Below are positions 1-7,793 of a stretch of 64,000 bases of DNA, piece by piece (positions within the stretch are counted from its first letter, which is position 1; every line of letters starts with the position of its first letter). Source of the stretch: Streptomyces sp. NBC_00094 (lineage in GTDB: Bacteria; Actinomycetota; Actinomycetes; Streptomycetales; Streptomycetaceae); assembly GCF_026343125.1 (NCBI RefSeq), contig NZ_JAPEMB010000001.1, forward strand, positions 4,407,501 through 4,471,500, in the 5' to 3' direction. The notes under the pieces were generated by a model, which worked only from the letters and a program-made list of their open reading frames with translations, was not told the origin of the DNA and searched no databases. A program made the translations under genes and the position numbers.

Positions 1-122
1 GTCAGCCAGAGCGAGACCTCGACGCCGCTGGCGACGGCGACGGCGGCCACCGTGAAGGCCTGCGAGCAGCGTTCGGGGGCGTCGGCCCCTGCGGTCACCT
101 TGATCACGAGCTTCTTCGCCAT
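1..122 (-). CDS. DsrE-family protein (partial, N-terminal 40 residues)
   Basis: The reverse strand reads an ATG at 122 followed by an open frame that runs off the left edge. It begins MAKKLVIKVTAG and continues through an Ala/Val-rich stretch ending in SLWLT. That alpha/beta start looks like the small DsrE/DsrF-like cytosolic proteins common in Streptomyces, which are linked to sulfur relay chemistry. Only the N-terminus is present, so no catalytic cysteine can be checked. It is divergent from the three-gene operon starting at 226, so the 100 bases between them should hold both promoters. Confidence 0.6.
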   Translation of the reverse strand, partial: MAKKLVIKVTAGADAPERCSQAFTVAAVAVASGVEVSLWL

Positions 123-225
123 ATGCCGAACTGTAATGCGCGGCCCTGCAACCCCTTGCGGCTCTCACGTGTCAGTTGGGTGCGCGGATGACGGAATCCG
201 CCCTTCAGGTCTCGTGGGGGGACTG

Positions 226-1125
226 TTGAGTAACGAAGAAACCATCCCAAATACGGATACGGCACCGCCGCCGGAGCCGGGGGCGGTGGCGGAAACCGCG
301 CCTCCGGTCGTGAATCCGGAGGGGCCGGAGGCAGAGGCAGAGGCAGCGGCAGAGACGGAGGCCGCGGCCGCGGCCGACGCCGCGCCGTCCGAGGCCGTAC
401 GGCCGCGCCGCCGTGTCCTCCGTACCGTCGGGCTCATCGCCGTCGCCGCCGTCCTCGGCATCGTCGGCGGCACGGCGGTCGGATACGGCGTCCAGGCGCA
501 GCGCGAACCGACGCCGCTCCCGCCGCTGAACCAGCCGGCCCTCGCCTACCCCAAGCCCCTCCCGAAGGGCCAGGAGCCGGATCCGCTCCCGGCCTCGGAG
601 GACCGTCAGGCGAAAGCGCAGGGTGACCTGCGGAAGCTGCTGGTCCCGAAGCCCGCGGGTGCGAAGAAGGACGAGTTCGGGGACCGCGACGGCTGGATGT
701 CGGTCCGCGAGTTCGCCTCCGACTTCGAGCGGGCCGGGGAGGCGCTGAGCTACCAGCTGGAGCTGGGCATCCGGCGCGTCGCCGTCACGTCCTGGAAGAC
801 GGGCGAGAACCGGCTGAGCTCGGTCCGCCTGGTCCAGTACCGCCCGGGCGACGAACTCGGCGCGCAGGATCACATCGAGGACCAGCAGGGCTACATGCCC
901 GAAGAGGAGTACGCGAACGGCGAGGGCGAGGCGCTCAAGGGCTCCGCCGACGGCCGCTACTACGTCTTCCCCGTGCAGCGGAAGGCGGGCTACTTGGACT
1001 TCTACGAGGCCAGGGCCCTCTTCCACCGCGGCGACATCGCGGTCGAGATCTTCATCTTCGACACGAAGAAGATCACGGAGAAGGACATCCGTTCGCTGGC
1101 CGAGCAGCAACTGGGGCGCCTGTGA
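226..1125 (+). CDS. Membrane-anchored paralogue 1 of a three-gene operon, unknown function
   Basis: A 299-residue protein. I chose the TTG at 226 because a G-rich ribosome site (about 216-221) precedes it; GTG 214 is the alternative. Residues 1-60 are Pro/Ala/Glu-rich and cytoplasmic, followed by an RRR-flanked single transmembrane helix (about 66-90) and a soluble extracytoplasmic domain beginning at an LRKLLVPKP motif. The two downstream genes have the same layout and an equivalent L-K-L-x-P motif, so they are paralogues. The stop overlaps the next start by 4 nt, showing translational coupling. I do not recognise a named family; a sortase-independent surface or sensor role is only a guess. 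Confidence 0.75.
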   Translation: MSNEETIPNTDTAPPPEPGAVAETAPPVVNPEGPEAEAEAAAETEAAAAADAAPSEAVRPRRRVLRTVGLIAVAAVLGIVGGTAVGYGVQAQREPTPLPPLNQPALAYPKPLPKGQEPDPLPASEDRQAKAQGDLRKLLVPKPAGAKKDEFGDRDGWMSVREFASDFERAGEALSYQLELGIRRVAVTSWKTGENRLSSVRLVQYRPGDELGAQDHIEDQQGYMPEEEYANGEGEALKGSADGRYYVFPVQRKAGYLDFYEARALFHRGDIAVEIFIFDTKKITEKDIRSLAEQQLGRL

Positions 1126-1970
1126 CTGAGGACCGGAACGACGTGAACGTACCCATCGAACCGATGGCACCGACAGAACCCGCTGCCGAGGCCCCGCGGA
1201 AGCCGAAGCGCGGCGCGCGCCGCATCCTGCTCGGGGTCGTCCTGCCCGCCGTGCTGGTCCTCGGCGCGGCGGGCGGCGGCGTGACGTACACCGCGGTCAC
1301 CGTCTCCTCCGCCGACCGCACCGCGCCCACGGAGGTGTGGGGTTCGGCGGATTCGACCGCGACCGACAAGGACCCGGCCGAGTCCGCCGCGCGCGGCAAA
1401 GCGGGGACGCCGCTGAGCAAGCTGCTGCTGCCCGTGCCGCCCGGGTACGAGCTCGGCCCCGACCACGAGCTGTACGGGAACGACGGCGAGCTGGGCGAGG
1501 CGGAGGCCGTCGCGCAGATGAAGCAGGAGGGCGAAGGCCTCTCCGGCAAGAAGCGGCGCGCGTACGAGAAGGAGGTCGACCGGCTCGGCATCCAGGGCAT
1601 CGCGGTCCGTTCCTTCTCGGATCTGAGCGACGCCGCCGTCATCTCCGTCCACATCACGCGGATGAAGGACAAGAAGCGGATCAAGGACAGTTTCAGGCTT
1701 CGCAAGGAGGTCCTGGAGGCCCTGGAGTTCCCGAAGGGTCCCAAGGTCAAGGACCACCGGAACGCGGCCTGCTACCTCATGCCCGAGGACAAGACGGTGG
1801 AGAAGAAGGAACGCGAGGAGCAGCTCGACGGCATGGTCTGCATCGCCTACGACTCCGAGGTCATGGTCTCGGTCACGGCGTCGGGCGCCAAGCCGTTCGA
1901 CCGGGCGGGCGTGGCGGACCTGCTCAAGCAGCAGCTCGACCACATCGAGTCCCCGGGGGAGTACGTATGA
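1122..1970 (+). CDS. Membrane-anchored paralogue 2 of a three-gene operon, unknown function
   Basis: A 282-residue protein starting at GTG 1122, which overlaps the previous stop (GTGA). The N-terminal 25 residues are Pro/Glu-rich and end in a basic run (KPKRGARR). One transmembrane helix (about 30-55) follows, then an extracytoplasmic domain starting at LSKLLLPVPPGYELG. It contains two cysteines (in NAACYL and GMVCIAY) that the first paralogue lacks; they could form a disulfide outside the cell. It is very rich in Lys and Glu. The 3' end overlaps the third paralogue by 4 nt. Function is unknown. Confidence 0.75.
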   Translation: MTEDRNDVNVPIEPMAPTEPAAEAPRKPKRGARRILLGVVLPAVLVLGAAGGGVTYTAVTVSSADRTAPTEVWGSADSTATDKDPAESAARGKAGTPLSKLLLPVPPGYELGPDHELYGNDGELGEAEAVAQMKQEGEGLSGKKRRAYEKEVDRLGIQGIAVRSFSDLSDAAVISVHITRMKDKKRIKDSFRLRKEVLEALEFPKGPKVKDHRNAACYLMPEDKTVEKKEREEQLDGMVCIAYDSEVMVSVTASGAKPFDRAGVADLLKQQLDHIESPGEYV

Positions 1971-2872
1971 CCGAGCAGACCCAGACCCAGACAGAGGCCG
2001 AGACGCTGATCGAGGCCGAGCCGGCGACCGAGGCCCGGATTCCCGCGCCGTCCGTGCCTCAGGACGAAGCCGTACCTGCTCCCGTTCCCGTCCCCGCCCC
2101 TGCGCCCGCGCCGAAGAAGTCCCGGCGGCCGCTGCTGGCGGCCATCGCCCGCTGGACCGCCGCGGTCCTCGTGTGCGGCGGTGTCGGTGCCGGTACGGCC
2201 CTGGGGCTGACGTCCATGGACCGCAACGAGGTGCCAGGTCTCGCGACCGAGTCCGACGGCCGCTGGACCTACCCGAGGCTCGCCCTGCCGGCGCTGCCCG
2301 AAGGCGTCCCGCGCCCGTACTCCGACGGCAACGACGGCGAGGTCCACCACGCCGACCTGCGGAAGCTCGTGCTGCCCGCCCCGGAGGGCGCCACGGTCGA
2401 CCCCCGGCTGAACGGGGGCTGGATCGGCCTCGACACCTACCTTGAGCACTTCCACGCCGACGACCGGGTCGCGGTGAAGGAGGCGCTGGCCGATTCCGCC
2501 CTGCGGCACGTCGCCGCCCGCGGCTGGACGACGCCGGACGGCACGACCACCCGGGTGTACCTGATGCGGTTCACGTCGGTCGCGTTCGCGGAGGCGTTCA
2601 AGGACGACGTCCTGGACACGGGCGTCCGCGGCAGCAGGCTCCCGGCGGGCGTCGATGGCGAGACGTCGGACACCGCACTGGAGGACGTCCGGATGTCCTC
2701 CCTCTCCCTGTACGCCTTCGACGAACGGAAGCCGTACGGCCCCGAGCAGACCCGGTGGGCGTACATCCAGGCCGGTGACACCCTGGCCCTGATCACCCAG
2801 ACCCGGAAGGGCGAGGCGCTCGTCGTGCCCTTCCAGCAGACGGTCGCCCTCCAGGCGCAGCTTCTCGGCTGA
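1967..2872 (+). CDS. Membrane-anchored paralogue 3 of a three-gene operon, unknown function
   Basis: A 301-residue protein starting at ATG 1967 in an ATGA overlap with the previous gene. It has a long acidic TQTQTEAET-type tail followed by an Ala-Pro-Val repeat (about 35-50), a KKSRR stop-transfer run, one transmembrane helix (about 62-85), and an extracytoplasmic domain from LRKLVLPAPEG. The repeated layout with the two preceding genes indicates tandem duplication and divergence. The hairpin at 2906-2928 probably terminates the operon. No catalytic motif is visible and the family is not recognised. Confidence 0.75.
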   Translation: MTEQTQTQTEAETLIEAEPATEARIPAPSVPQDEAVPAPVPVPAPAPAPKKSRRPLLAAIARWTAAVLVCGGVGAGTALGLTSMDRNEVPGLATESDGRWTYPRLALPALPEGVPRPYSDGNDGEVHHADLRKLVLPAPEGATVDPRLNGGWIGLDTYLEHFHADDRVAVKEALADSALRHVAARGWTTPDGTTTRVYLMRFTSVAFAEAFKDDVLDTGVRGSRLPAGVDGETSDTALEDVRMSSLSLYAFDERKPYGPEQTRWAYIQAGDTLALITQTRKGEALVVPFQQTVALQAQLLG

Positions 2873-2905
2873 TCGCCACCGTGTGTCGCTAGACCCACCT
2901 CACAG

Positions 2906-2928
2906 AGTGGGCCGGGTCCCCGCCCACT
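2906..2928 (+). terminator. Hairpin after the three-paralogue operon
   Basis: AGTGGGC (2906-2912) pairs with GCCCACT (2922-2928) around a 9-nt loop, 33 nt after the operon stop. It has no U-tract, which is normal for Streptomyces. A possible -10 (TAAGCT) begins at the last base of the hairpin and could serve the small peptide gene downstream. Confidence 0.5.
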
Positions 2929-2979
2929 AAGCTGGGGTCCGGCCCGTTCCGCCTTCACCGCTCAGTCGAGGAGCACCCC

Positions 2980-3078
2980 GTGATCATTTTCTTCGAAACT
3001 CTGCTGGTCCTGGTCGCCGTCGGCGTGCTCGCCTTCACCGGACTGGCTGTGAAGAAGCTGTACCAGGGCCAGCGCTAA
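2980..3078 (+). CDS. 32-residue single-helix membrane peptide
   Basis: A GTG start at 2980 follows a GAGG ribosome site and opens a 32-codon frame ending in TAA at 3076. The peptide begins VIIFFETLLVLVAVGVL, forms one transmembrane helix, and ends with a short basic tail (KKLYQGQR). The clear ribosome site, the position just before the nitrobindin gene (28 nt) and the hydrophobic-then-basic layout support a real gene. Small proteins of this kind often sit next to nitrobindin and Fur genes in Streptomyces, but no function is known to me. Confidence 0.6.
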   Translation: MIIFFETLLVLVAVGVLAFTGLAVKKLYQGQR

Positions 3079-3106
3079 CCACCTCTAGAGAACGCCAGAG
3101 CTGCTC

Positions 3107-3679
3107 ATGATCGAGATCCCGTCCGACCTCAATCCGGACCTCGTCCCCCTCGCGTTCCTGCTCGGTACGTGGGAGGGCGCGGGCGTCTCCGACTTCCCCG
3201 GCGCCGAGAAGTGCAACTTCGGCCAGTCCGTGACGTTCAGCCACGACGGCCGGGACTTCATCGAGTACCACTCGCACTCCTGGGTCCTCGACAACGACGG
3301 CAACAAGGTCCGTCCGCTGGAGAGCGAGAGCGGCTACTGGCGCATCGACAAGGACCGCAAGGTCGAGATCGTCATGGTCCGTGACCAGGGCATCGTCGAG
3401 ATCTGGTACGGCGAGCTCGCCGACCAGAAGCCGCAGATCGACCTCGCGACGGACGCCGTCGCCCGGACGGCGGCCTCGGGCCCGTACAGCGGTGGCAAGC
3501 GCCTCTACGGCTACGTCAAGAGCGACCTCATGTGGGTGGGCGAGAAGGCGACCCCCGAGGTCCCGCTCCGCCCCTACATGTCGGCGCACCTGAAGAAGGT
3601 CGTGACGCCGGAAGAGGTCGCGGAGATGGCCCGCAACCTCGGTGACCTGCCGGACGACGGCATCGCCTTCTTCCGTTAG
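3107..3679 (+). CDS. Nitrobindin-like (FABP/THAP4-type) heme-binding protein
   Basis: A 190-residue cytosolic protein of the nitrobindin (DUF1794) family. These are ten-stranded beta barrels that hold a ferric heme and isomerise peroxynitrite or bind NO. The family hallmark near the N-terminus is present as LLGTWEGAG (about residues 19-27). A histidine in the C-terminal SAHLKKV is in the right place to be the proximal heme ligand. The gene lies just upstream of fur and downstream of a small membrane peptide. I see no signal peptide, and the length is close to that of actinobacterial relatives. Confidence 0.85.
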   Translation: MIEIPSDLNPDLVPLAFLLGTWEGAGVSDFPGAEKCNFGQSVTFSHDGRDFIEYHSHSWVLDNDGNKVRPLESESGYWRIDKDRKVEIVMVRDQGIVEIWYGELADQKPQIDLATDAVARTAASGPYSGGKRLYGYVKSDLMWVGEKATPEVPLRPYMSAHLKKVVTPEEVAEMARNLGDLPDDGIAFFR

Positions 3680-3721
3680 ACACCTGGGGGTGGCACGCCG
3701 CGCCCTCCTACACTGGGGGGC

Positions 3722-4159
3722 GTGGTGACCACCGACTGGAAGAGTGACCTGCGGCAGCGCGGCTACCGGCTGACGCCGCAGCGCCAGCTTGTCCTGGAGG
3801 CCGTCGACGCGCTGGAGCACGCGACGCCCGACGAGATCCTGGTCGAGGTCCGCAGGACCGCGTCCGGGGTGAACATCTCCACCGTGTACCGGACCCTGGA
3901 GCTCCTGGAGGAGCTCGGTCTGGTGAGCCACGCCCACCTGGGGCACGGGGCTCCGACGTACCACCTCGCCGACCGGCACCACCATCTGCACCTGGTGTGC
4001 CGGGACTGCGCGGAGGTCATCGAGGCGGACGTGGAGGTGGCCGCCGAGTTCATCGGGAAGCTCCGCGAGACCTTCGGTTTCGAGACGGACATGAAGCACT
4101 TCGCGATCTTCGGGCGGTGCGCGGAGTGCACCAGGAAGGCCGCGGACCCCGAGTCGTAG
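3722..4159 (+). CDS. Fur-family metalloregulator
   Basis: A 145-residue Fur-type repressor. An N-terminal winged helix (about 10-85) includes the typical NISTVYRTLELLEELGLV recognition segment. The C-terminal dimerisation half has the HHHLHLVC metal-binding stretch, a CxxC pair (CRDC) and a second pair (CAEC) forming the structural zinc site. Two in-frame GTG codons start at 3722 and 3725. A -10-like TACACT (3709-3714) ends 7 nt before 3722, so a leaderless start there is likely. Whether it senses iron, zinc, nickel or peroxide cannot be read from the sequence; the adjacent nitrobindin suggests heme or iron chemistry. Confidence 0.9.
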   Translation: MVTTDWKSDLRQRGYRLTPQRQLVLEAVDALEHATPDEILVEVRRTASGVNISTVYRTLELLEELGLVSHAHLGHGAPTYHLADRHHHLHLVCRDCAEVIEADVEVAAEFIGKLRETFGFETDMKHFAIFGRCAECTRKAADPES

Positions 4160-4169
4160 GCTTTCCCTT

Positions 4170-5135
4170 ATGAAGAGCCCTCTGCTGTCCCTGCCCGGTG
4201 CCGTCGCCGCCGAAGGCCGCGACGAAGGCGTCGCCGCCCACTACGGCGATCTGTTCCGCGAGCAGCGCGCCCTCGCCGACGGCTCCGGTTTCGTCGACCT
4301 CTCCCACCGTGGTGTCGTCGCCGTCACCGGTGACGACCGGCGGAGCTGGCTGCACCTGCTCGTCACCCAGCACATGACCGACCTGCCGCCGGGGCAGGCG
4401 ACCGAGGCGCTCGTCCTCTCCGCGAACGGGCACATCGAGCACGCCCTGTACCTCGTCGACGACGGCGAGACCCTGTGGGCGCACGTCGAGCCGGGGACGC
4501 GCGAGGAGCTCGTCGCGTACCTGGAGTCGATGAAGTTCTTCTACCGGGTCGAGGTCGCCGACCGTACGGAGGACATCGCGGTCGTCCACCTCCCGGCCGG
4601 CTCCGTCGCCGAGGTCCCCGAGGGTGCCGTCGTACGGGAGACCCCGTACGGGCGTGACCTCTTCCTGCCCCGCGCCGACCTGGAGTCCTTCGCGGACTCG
4701 CACGGGCCGGCCGCCGGGATCCTCGCCTACGAGGCGCTGCGCGTCGAGGGGCACCGGCCGCGGCTCGGCTTCGAGACCGACCACCGGACCATCCCGCACG
4801 AGATCGGCCTCATCGGCAGCGCCGTCCATCTGCAGAAGGGCTGCTACCGGGGGCAGGAGACCGTCGCCCGCGTGCAGAACCTGGGGAAGCCGCCGCGCCG
4901 CCTGGTCTTCCTCCACCTGGACGGCAGCGAGGTGCTGCTCCCCGCGCACGGCGCCCCGGTCCGGCTGGCCGCCGACGGCGAGGAGGGCCGGCAGCTCGGC
5001 TTCGTGACGAGCGCGGTCCGCCACTACGAGCTGGGCCCGATCGCCCTGGCCCTGGTGAAGCGGAACGTCCCGGTGGACGCGCCGCTGCTCGTCGGGAACA
5101 CGGCGGCGGCGCAGGAGACGATCGTCGAGCCGTAG
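4170..5135 (+). CDS. ygfZ: YgfZ/GcvT-like folate-dependent Fe-S cluster maintenance protein
   Basis: A 321-residue protein of the YgfZ/GcvT superfamily, which binds tetrahydrofolate and helps maintain certain Fe-S enzymes. The diagnostic KGCYxGQE motif is intact as KGCYRGQE (about residues 227-234), carrying the conserved functional cysteine. The GcvT-like fold covers the N-terminal two thirds and a beta-barrel tail follows. It starts 10 nt after fur. A TAGGCT hexamer (4157-4162) ends 7 nt before the ATG and there is no Shine-Dalgarno sequence, so it is probably transcribed as a leaderless mRNA from inside the end of fur. Confidence 0.9.
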   Translation: MKSPLLSLPGAVAAEGRDEGVAAHYGDLFREQRALADGSGFVDLSHRGVVAVTGDDRRSWLHLLVTQHMTDLPPGQATEALVLSANGHIEHALYLVDDGETLWAHVEPGTREELVAYLESMKFFYRVEVADRTEDIAVVHLPAGSVAEVPEGAVVRETPYGRDLFLPRADLESFADSHGPAAGILAYEALRVEGHRPRLGFETDHRTIPHEIGLIGSAVHLQKGCYRGQETVARVQNLGKPPRRLVFLHLDGSEVLLPAHGAPVRLAADGEEGRQLGFVTSAVRHYELGPIALALVKRNVPVDAPLLVGNTAAAQETIVEP

Positions 5136-5184
5136 GGGCCCGCGCCCGACGGAGCGAGTGGCCCGGCGCCGGGGCGTGGGCCGC

Positions 5185-5610
5185 TCAGACGTCGATGACG
5201 ACCGTGAACGGGCCGTGGTTCGTGAGCGAGACACGCATGTCCGCTCCGAAGCGGCCCGTCTCCACGTGGGCGCCCAGTTCGCGGAGGCGGGCGACGACCT
5301 CGTCCACCAGGGGTTCGGCGACCGGGCCGGGGGCGGCCGCGTTCCAGGTGGGGCGGCGGCCCTTGCGGGCGTCTCCGTAGAGGGTGAACTGGGAGATCAC
5401 CAGTAGCGGCGCGTTCACGTCGGAGCACGACTTCTCGCCGTCGAGTACCCGGACGGACCAGAGCTTTCTGGCCAATTGGGCCGCCTTCTCCGGGGTGTCG
5501 TCGTGGGTCACCCCGACCAGGACGCACAGCCCCTCGCCGACGATCTCTCCGACGGTCTCCCCTGCGACGACGACGCTCGCGCCGTCCACTCTCTGCACCA
5601 CAGCTCGCAT
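5185..5610 (-). CDS. dtd: D-aminoacyl-tRNA deacylase
   Basis: A 141-residue enzyme that hydrolyses D-aminoacyl-tRNAs (D-Tyr-tRNA and others) to keep D-amino acids out of proteins. It starts MRAVVQRVDGASV, has the SQFTLYGD active-site motif (about residues 71-78) and ends with a variant of the NxGPVT motif (NHGPFT). The length matches the family. An upstream TACGTT (5618-5623 on the reverse strand) ends 7 nt before the ATG, again suggesting a leaderless transcript. It is convergent with ygfZ. Confidence 0.93.
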   Translation of the reverse strand: MRAVVQRVDGASVVVAGETVGEIVGEGLCVLVGVTHDDTPEKAAQLARKLWSVRVLDGEKSCSDVNAPLLVISQFTLYGDARKGRRPTWNAAAPGPVAEPLVDEVVARLRELGAHVETGRFGADMRVSLTNHGPFTVVIDV

Positions 5611-5739
5611 GTGTCCCAACGTACCGGCCGGGAATCGCGGGGGGCCGAACGGGTGCAGAGCGCCTGCACGTGCACGGGTGGGAGTGGCACGATGCCTGTG
5701 AGGCGGTGCGGCTCCGCACCGGTCGAGGGGACGATTCTC

Positions 5740-6384
5740 ATGAGTGCACCTGGCACCGGGCCGACGCCGTCCGGCCCCGTACCGCTGTTCCGCGTCGTGG
5801 ACCCGGGAGGAAGCGTGGGCGGAAGCATGAGCGGAAGCATGGGCGGAAGCCCGACCGTGCGTCCGCCCGTGCAGCGGACCGCAGAGCCCGACCTGCCCGA
5901 ACGGGCCCAGCCGGACCTCGGCGCGCTCCGGCTGCCCGAGCTGCGCGCGCTGCGGCGCGAGGCGCAGAGCGACGAGGCCGACCTGAGCTACGTACGGCGG
6001 ATGCTTCAGGGCCGCATCGACATCCTGCGGGCCGAGCTCGCGCGGCGGACCGATCCGGAGGCCCGGGTCGTCGACCGGCTCTCCGAGATCCTCGCCGACG
6101 TGCCCTCGCGGCACCGGACCTCGGCCCGGCACGTGACGCTGTCGACTCCGCGCGGCGAGGAGTACCGGCGGCTGGCGGCCGAGATGCTGTCGGAGGTCGA
6201 GCTGTCGGACCTGACGGCCCGTACGGACGAGGAGCTGCACACCGCGATGGGCCGGCTCGCGGGGTACGAGCAGCAGGTCTCGCGGCGCCGGCAGCACCTC
6301 CAGCGGACCGCCGACGACTGCAGCGGGGAGATCGCCCGCCGATACCGGGAGGGCGAGGCGCAGGTCGACGACCTGCTGGCCTGA
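5740..6384 (+). CDS. rsiG: RsiG, c-di-GMP-dependent anti-sigma factor for WhiG
   Basis: A 214-residue protein. In Streptomyces, RsiG (formerly AmfC) sequesters the sporulation sigma factor WhiG when loaded with cyclic di-GMP. The published c-di-GMP signature E(X)3S(X)2R(X)3Q(X)3D is present twice: E79, S83, R86, Q90, D94 and E177, S181, R184, Q188, D192. Both lie on predicted long helices, as in the known helical hairpin. The N-terminal 55 residues are low-complexity (GGSMSGSMGGS). The ATG at 5740 follows a GAGGGGA ribosome site. A 32-bp tandem repeat lies just after the stop. Confidence 0.92.
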   Translation: MSAPGTGPTPSGPVPLFRVVDPGGSVGGSMSGSMGGSPTVRPPVQRTAEPDLPERAQPDLGALRLPELRALRREAQSDEADLSYVRRMLQGRIDILRAELARRTDPEARVVDRLSEILADVPSRHRTSARHVTLSTPRGEEYRRLAAEMLSEVELSDLTARTDEELHTAMGRLAGYEQQVSRRRQHLQRTADDCSGEIARRYREGEAQVDDLLA

Positions 6385-6390
6385 GAGCAG

Positions 6391-6485
6391 CGGGGCGGGC
6401 CACGGCGCGGGCGGGGAGTGGCGCGGGCGGGCCACGGTGCGGGCGGGGAGTGGCGCGGGCGGGCCACGGTGCGGGCGGGGAGCGG
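6391..6485. repeat. Three tandem 32-bp GC-rich repeats after rsiG
   Basis: Three near-identical copies of a unit containing GCGGGCGGGCCACGG follow one another at 6391, 6422 and 6454, starting 7 nt after the rsiG stop. The copies differ by one or two bases. They occupy most of the gap before the Eis-like gene. The unit is not a copy of the rsiG coding end. Confidence 0.85.
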
Positions 6486-6545
6486 GCCGGGAGCGGTGGG
6501 GGAAATCGCGTGCGGTTCCCGTACGGCCGTGCGTAGTGTCGGGGG

Positions 6546-7790
6546 ATGAGTGTCGACATGCGCGCGGTGGTGGAGTCCGAGTTCCCCGGCTGGCTGCTGG
6601 CCCTGCAGACCGGTTTCCTCCGGCCGCCCACGGCGCCCGACGAACTGGTCGCCGACCGGCTGGCCAACGCGGACCTCGCGCGGACGCTCGGTGTCTTCGA
6701 CCGGGACCGGATCGTCGGTACCTTCCGGTCGTTCCGGCAGGAGGTCAGCACGGTCGGCGGCGGCAGCCTCACCGCCGACGCCATCACCCAGGTCACCGTC
6801 TCCCCGACGCACCGCCGGCAGGGGCTCCTCAGCCGGATGATGACCGCCGACCTCGGCGCCGCGAAGGAGCGGGGCGACGCGATCGCCACGCTGATCGCCG
6901 CCGAGTACCCGATCTACGGGCGGTACGGCTTCGGCCCGGCGAGCTGGGCCGCCGAGTGGAGTGTGGACGTACGGCGGGCCGGGCTCGACCCGCGGCGCTC
7001 GGGACAGCCGGAGGACGGCGGTCGGATCGATCTGGCGGACGGCGAGGAGATCCGCAAGATCGGGCCCGAGGTGCACCGCGGGCTCGCCGGGGTCCGCGCC
7101 GGGGTCACCGACCGCTCCACGCGCGGCTGGGAGCTCGGCACCGGCCTCGGCTACCAGATCGACGGGTGGAAGGAGCCGTTCTACGCGGTGTACCGCTCGG
7201 AGTCGGGTGCGGTGGAGGGGTTCGTCGCCTACTCCGCCGACGACAAGTGGGACGACTCCAAGCAGCCCGTGAACACGGCGACCGTACGGGACCTGCTCGC
7301 CGTCACCCCGGCCGCCGAGCGCGCCCTGTGGCGGTACCTCTGCTCGATCGACTGGGTCGGTACGGTCCGCTCCGGCTACCGCGCGCCCGACGACCCGCTG
7401 CCCCTGCTCCTGCCGGACCCGCGCGCGGCGAAGACGCTGACGTACGTGGACATGCTCTGGGTCCGGGTGCTCGATGTCGTCCGGGTCCTGGAGAGCCGTA
7501 CGTACCCGGTGGAGGACGGCCTCGTCCTCGACCTGCGGGACGCGGACGGCCTGGCGGGCGGGCGCTACCGGCTGGACGCCTCCCCGGCGGGCGCGCGCTG
7601 CGTCCGTACCACCGAATCCGCCGATCTGGCCCTCGACATCGCGGAGTTGGGGGTGCTGGCGTTCGGCGACGAGTCGGCGGTGCGCCTCGGGCGCCTCGGT
7701 CGCGTGGAGGAGCTCACGCCGGGCGCGGCCGTCCGCGCCGACCTGTTGTTCCGTACGCCGCTGCGGCCGTTCTCGCCCGACATCTTCTGA
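6546..7790 (+). CDS. Eis-family GNAT acetyltransferase with SCP2-like C-terminal domain
   Basis: A 414-residue protein with the three-part Eis layout. There is an N-terminal GNAT domain with the acetyl-CoA loop region TVSPTHRRQGLLSRMM (about 81-96), a second degenerate GNAT domain, and a C-terminal sterol-carrier-like domain that dips its C-terminus into the active site. Eis relatives acetylate amines such as aminoglycosides or lysines; the substrate here is unknown. A TAGTGT hexamer (6534-6539) ends 6 nt before the ATG, and a GGGGG run could also serve as ribosome site. It is convergent with the WYL regulator. Confidence 0.85.
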   Translation: MSVDMRAVVESEFPGWLLALQTGFLRPPTAPDELVADRLANADLARTLGVFDRDRIVGTFRSFRQEVSTVGGGSLTADAITQVTVSPTHRRQGLLSRMMTADLGAAKERGDAIATLIAAEYPIYGRYGFGPASWAAEWSVDVRRAGLDPRRSGQPEDGGRIDLADGEEIRKIGPEVHRGLAGVRAGVTDRSTRGWELGTGLGYQIDGWKEPFYAVYRSESGAVEGFVAYSADDKWDDSKQPVNTATVRDLLAVTPAAERALWRYLCSIDWVGTVRSGYRAPDDPLPLLLPDPRAAKTLTYVDMLWVRVLDVVRVLESRTYPVEDGLVLDLRDADGLAGGRYRLDASPAGARCVRTTESADLALDIAELGVLAFGDESAVRLGRLGRVEELTPGAAVRADLLFRTPLRPFSPDIF

Positions 7791-7793
7791 GGG

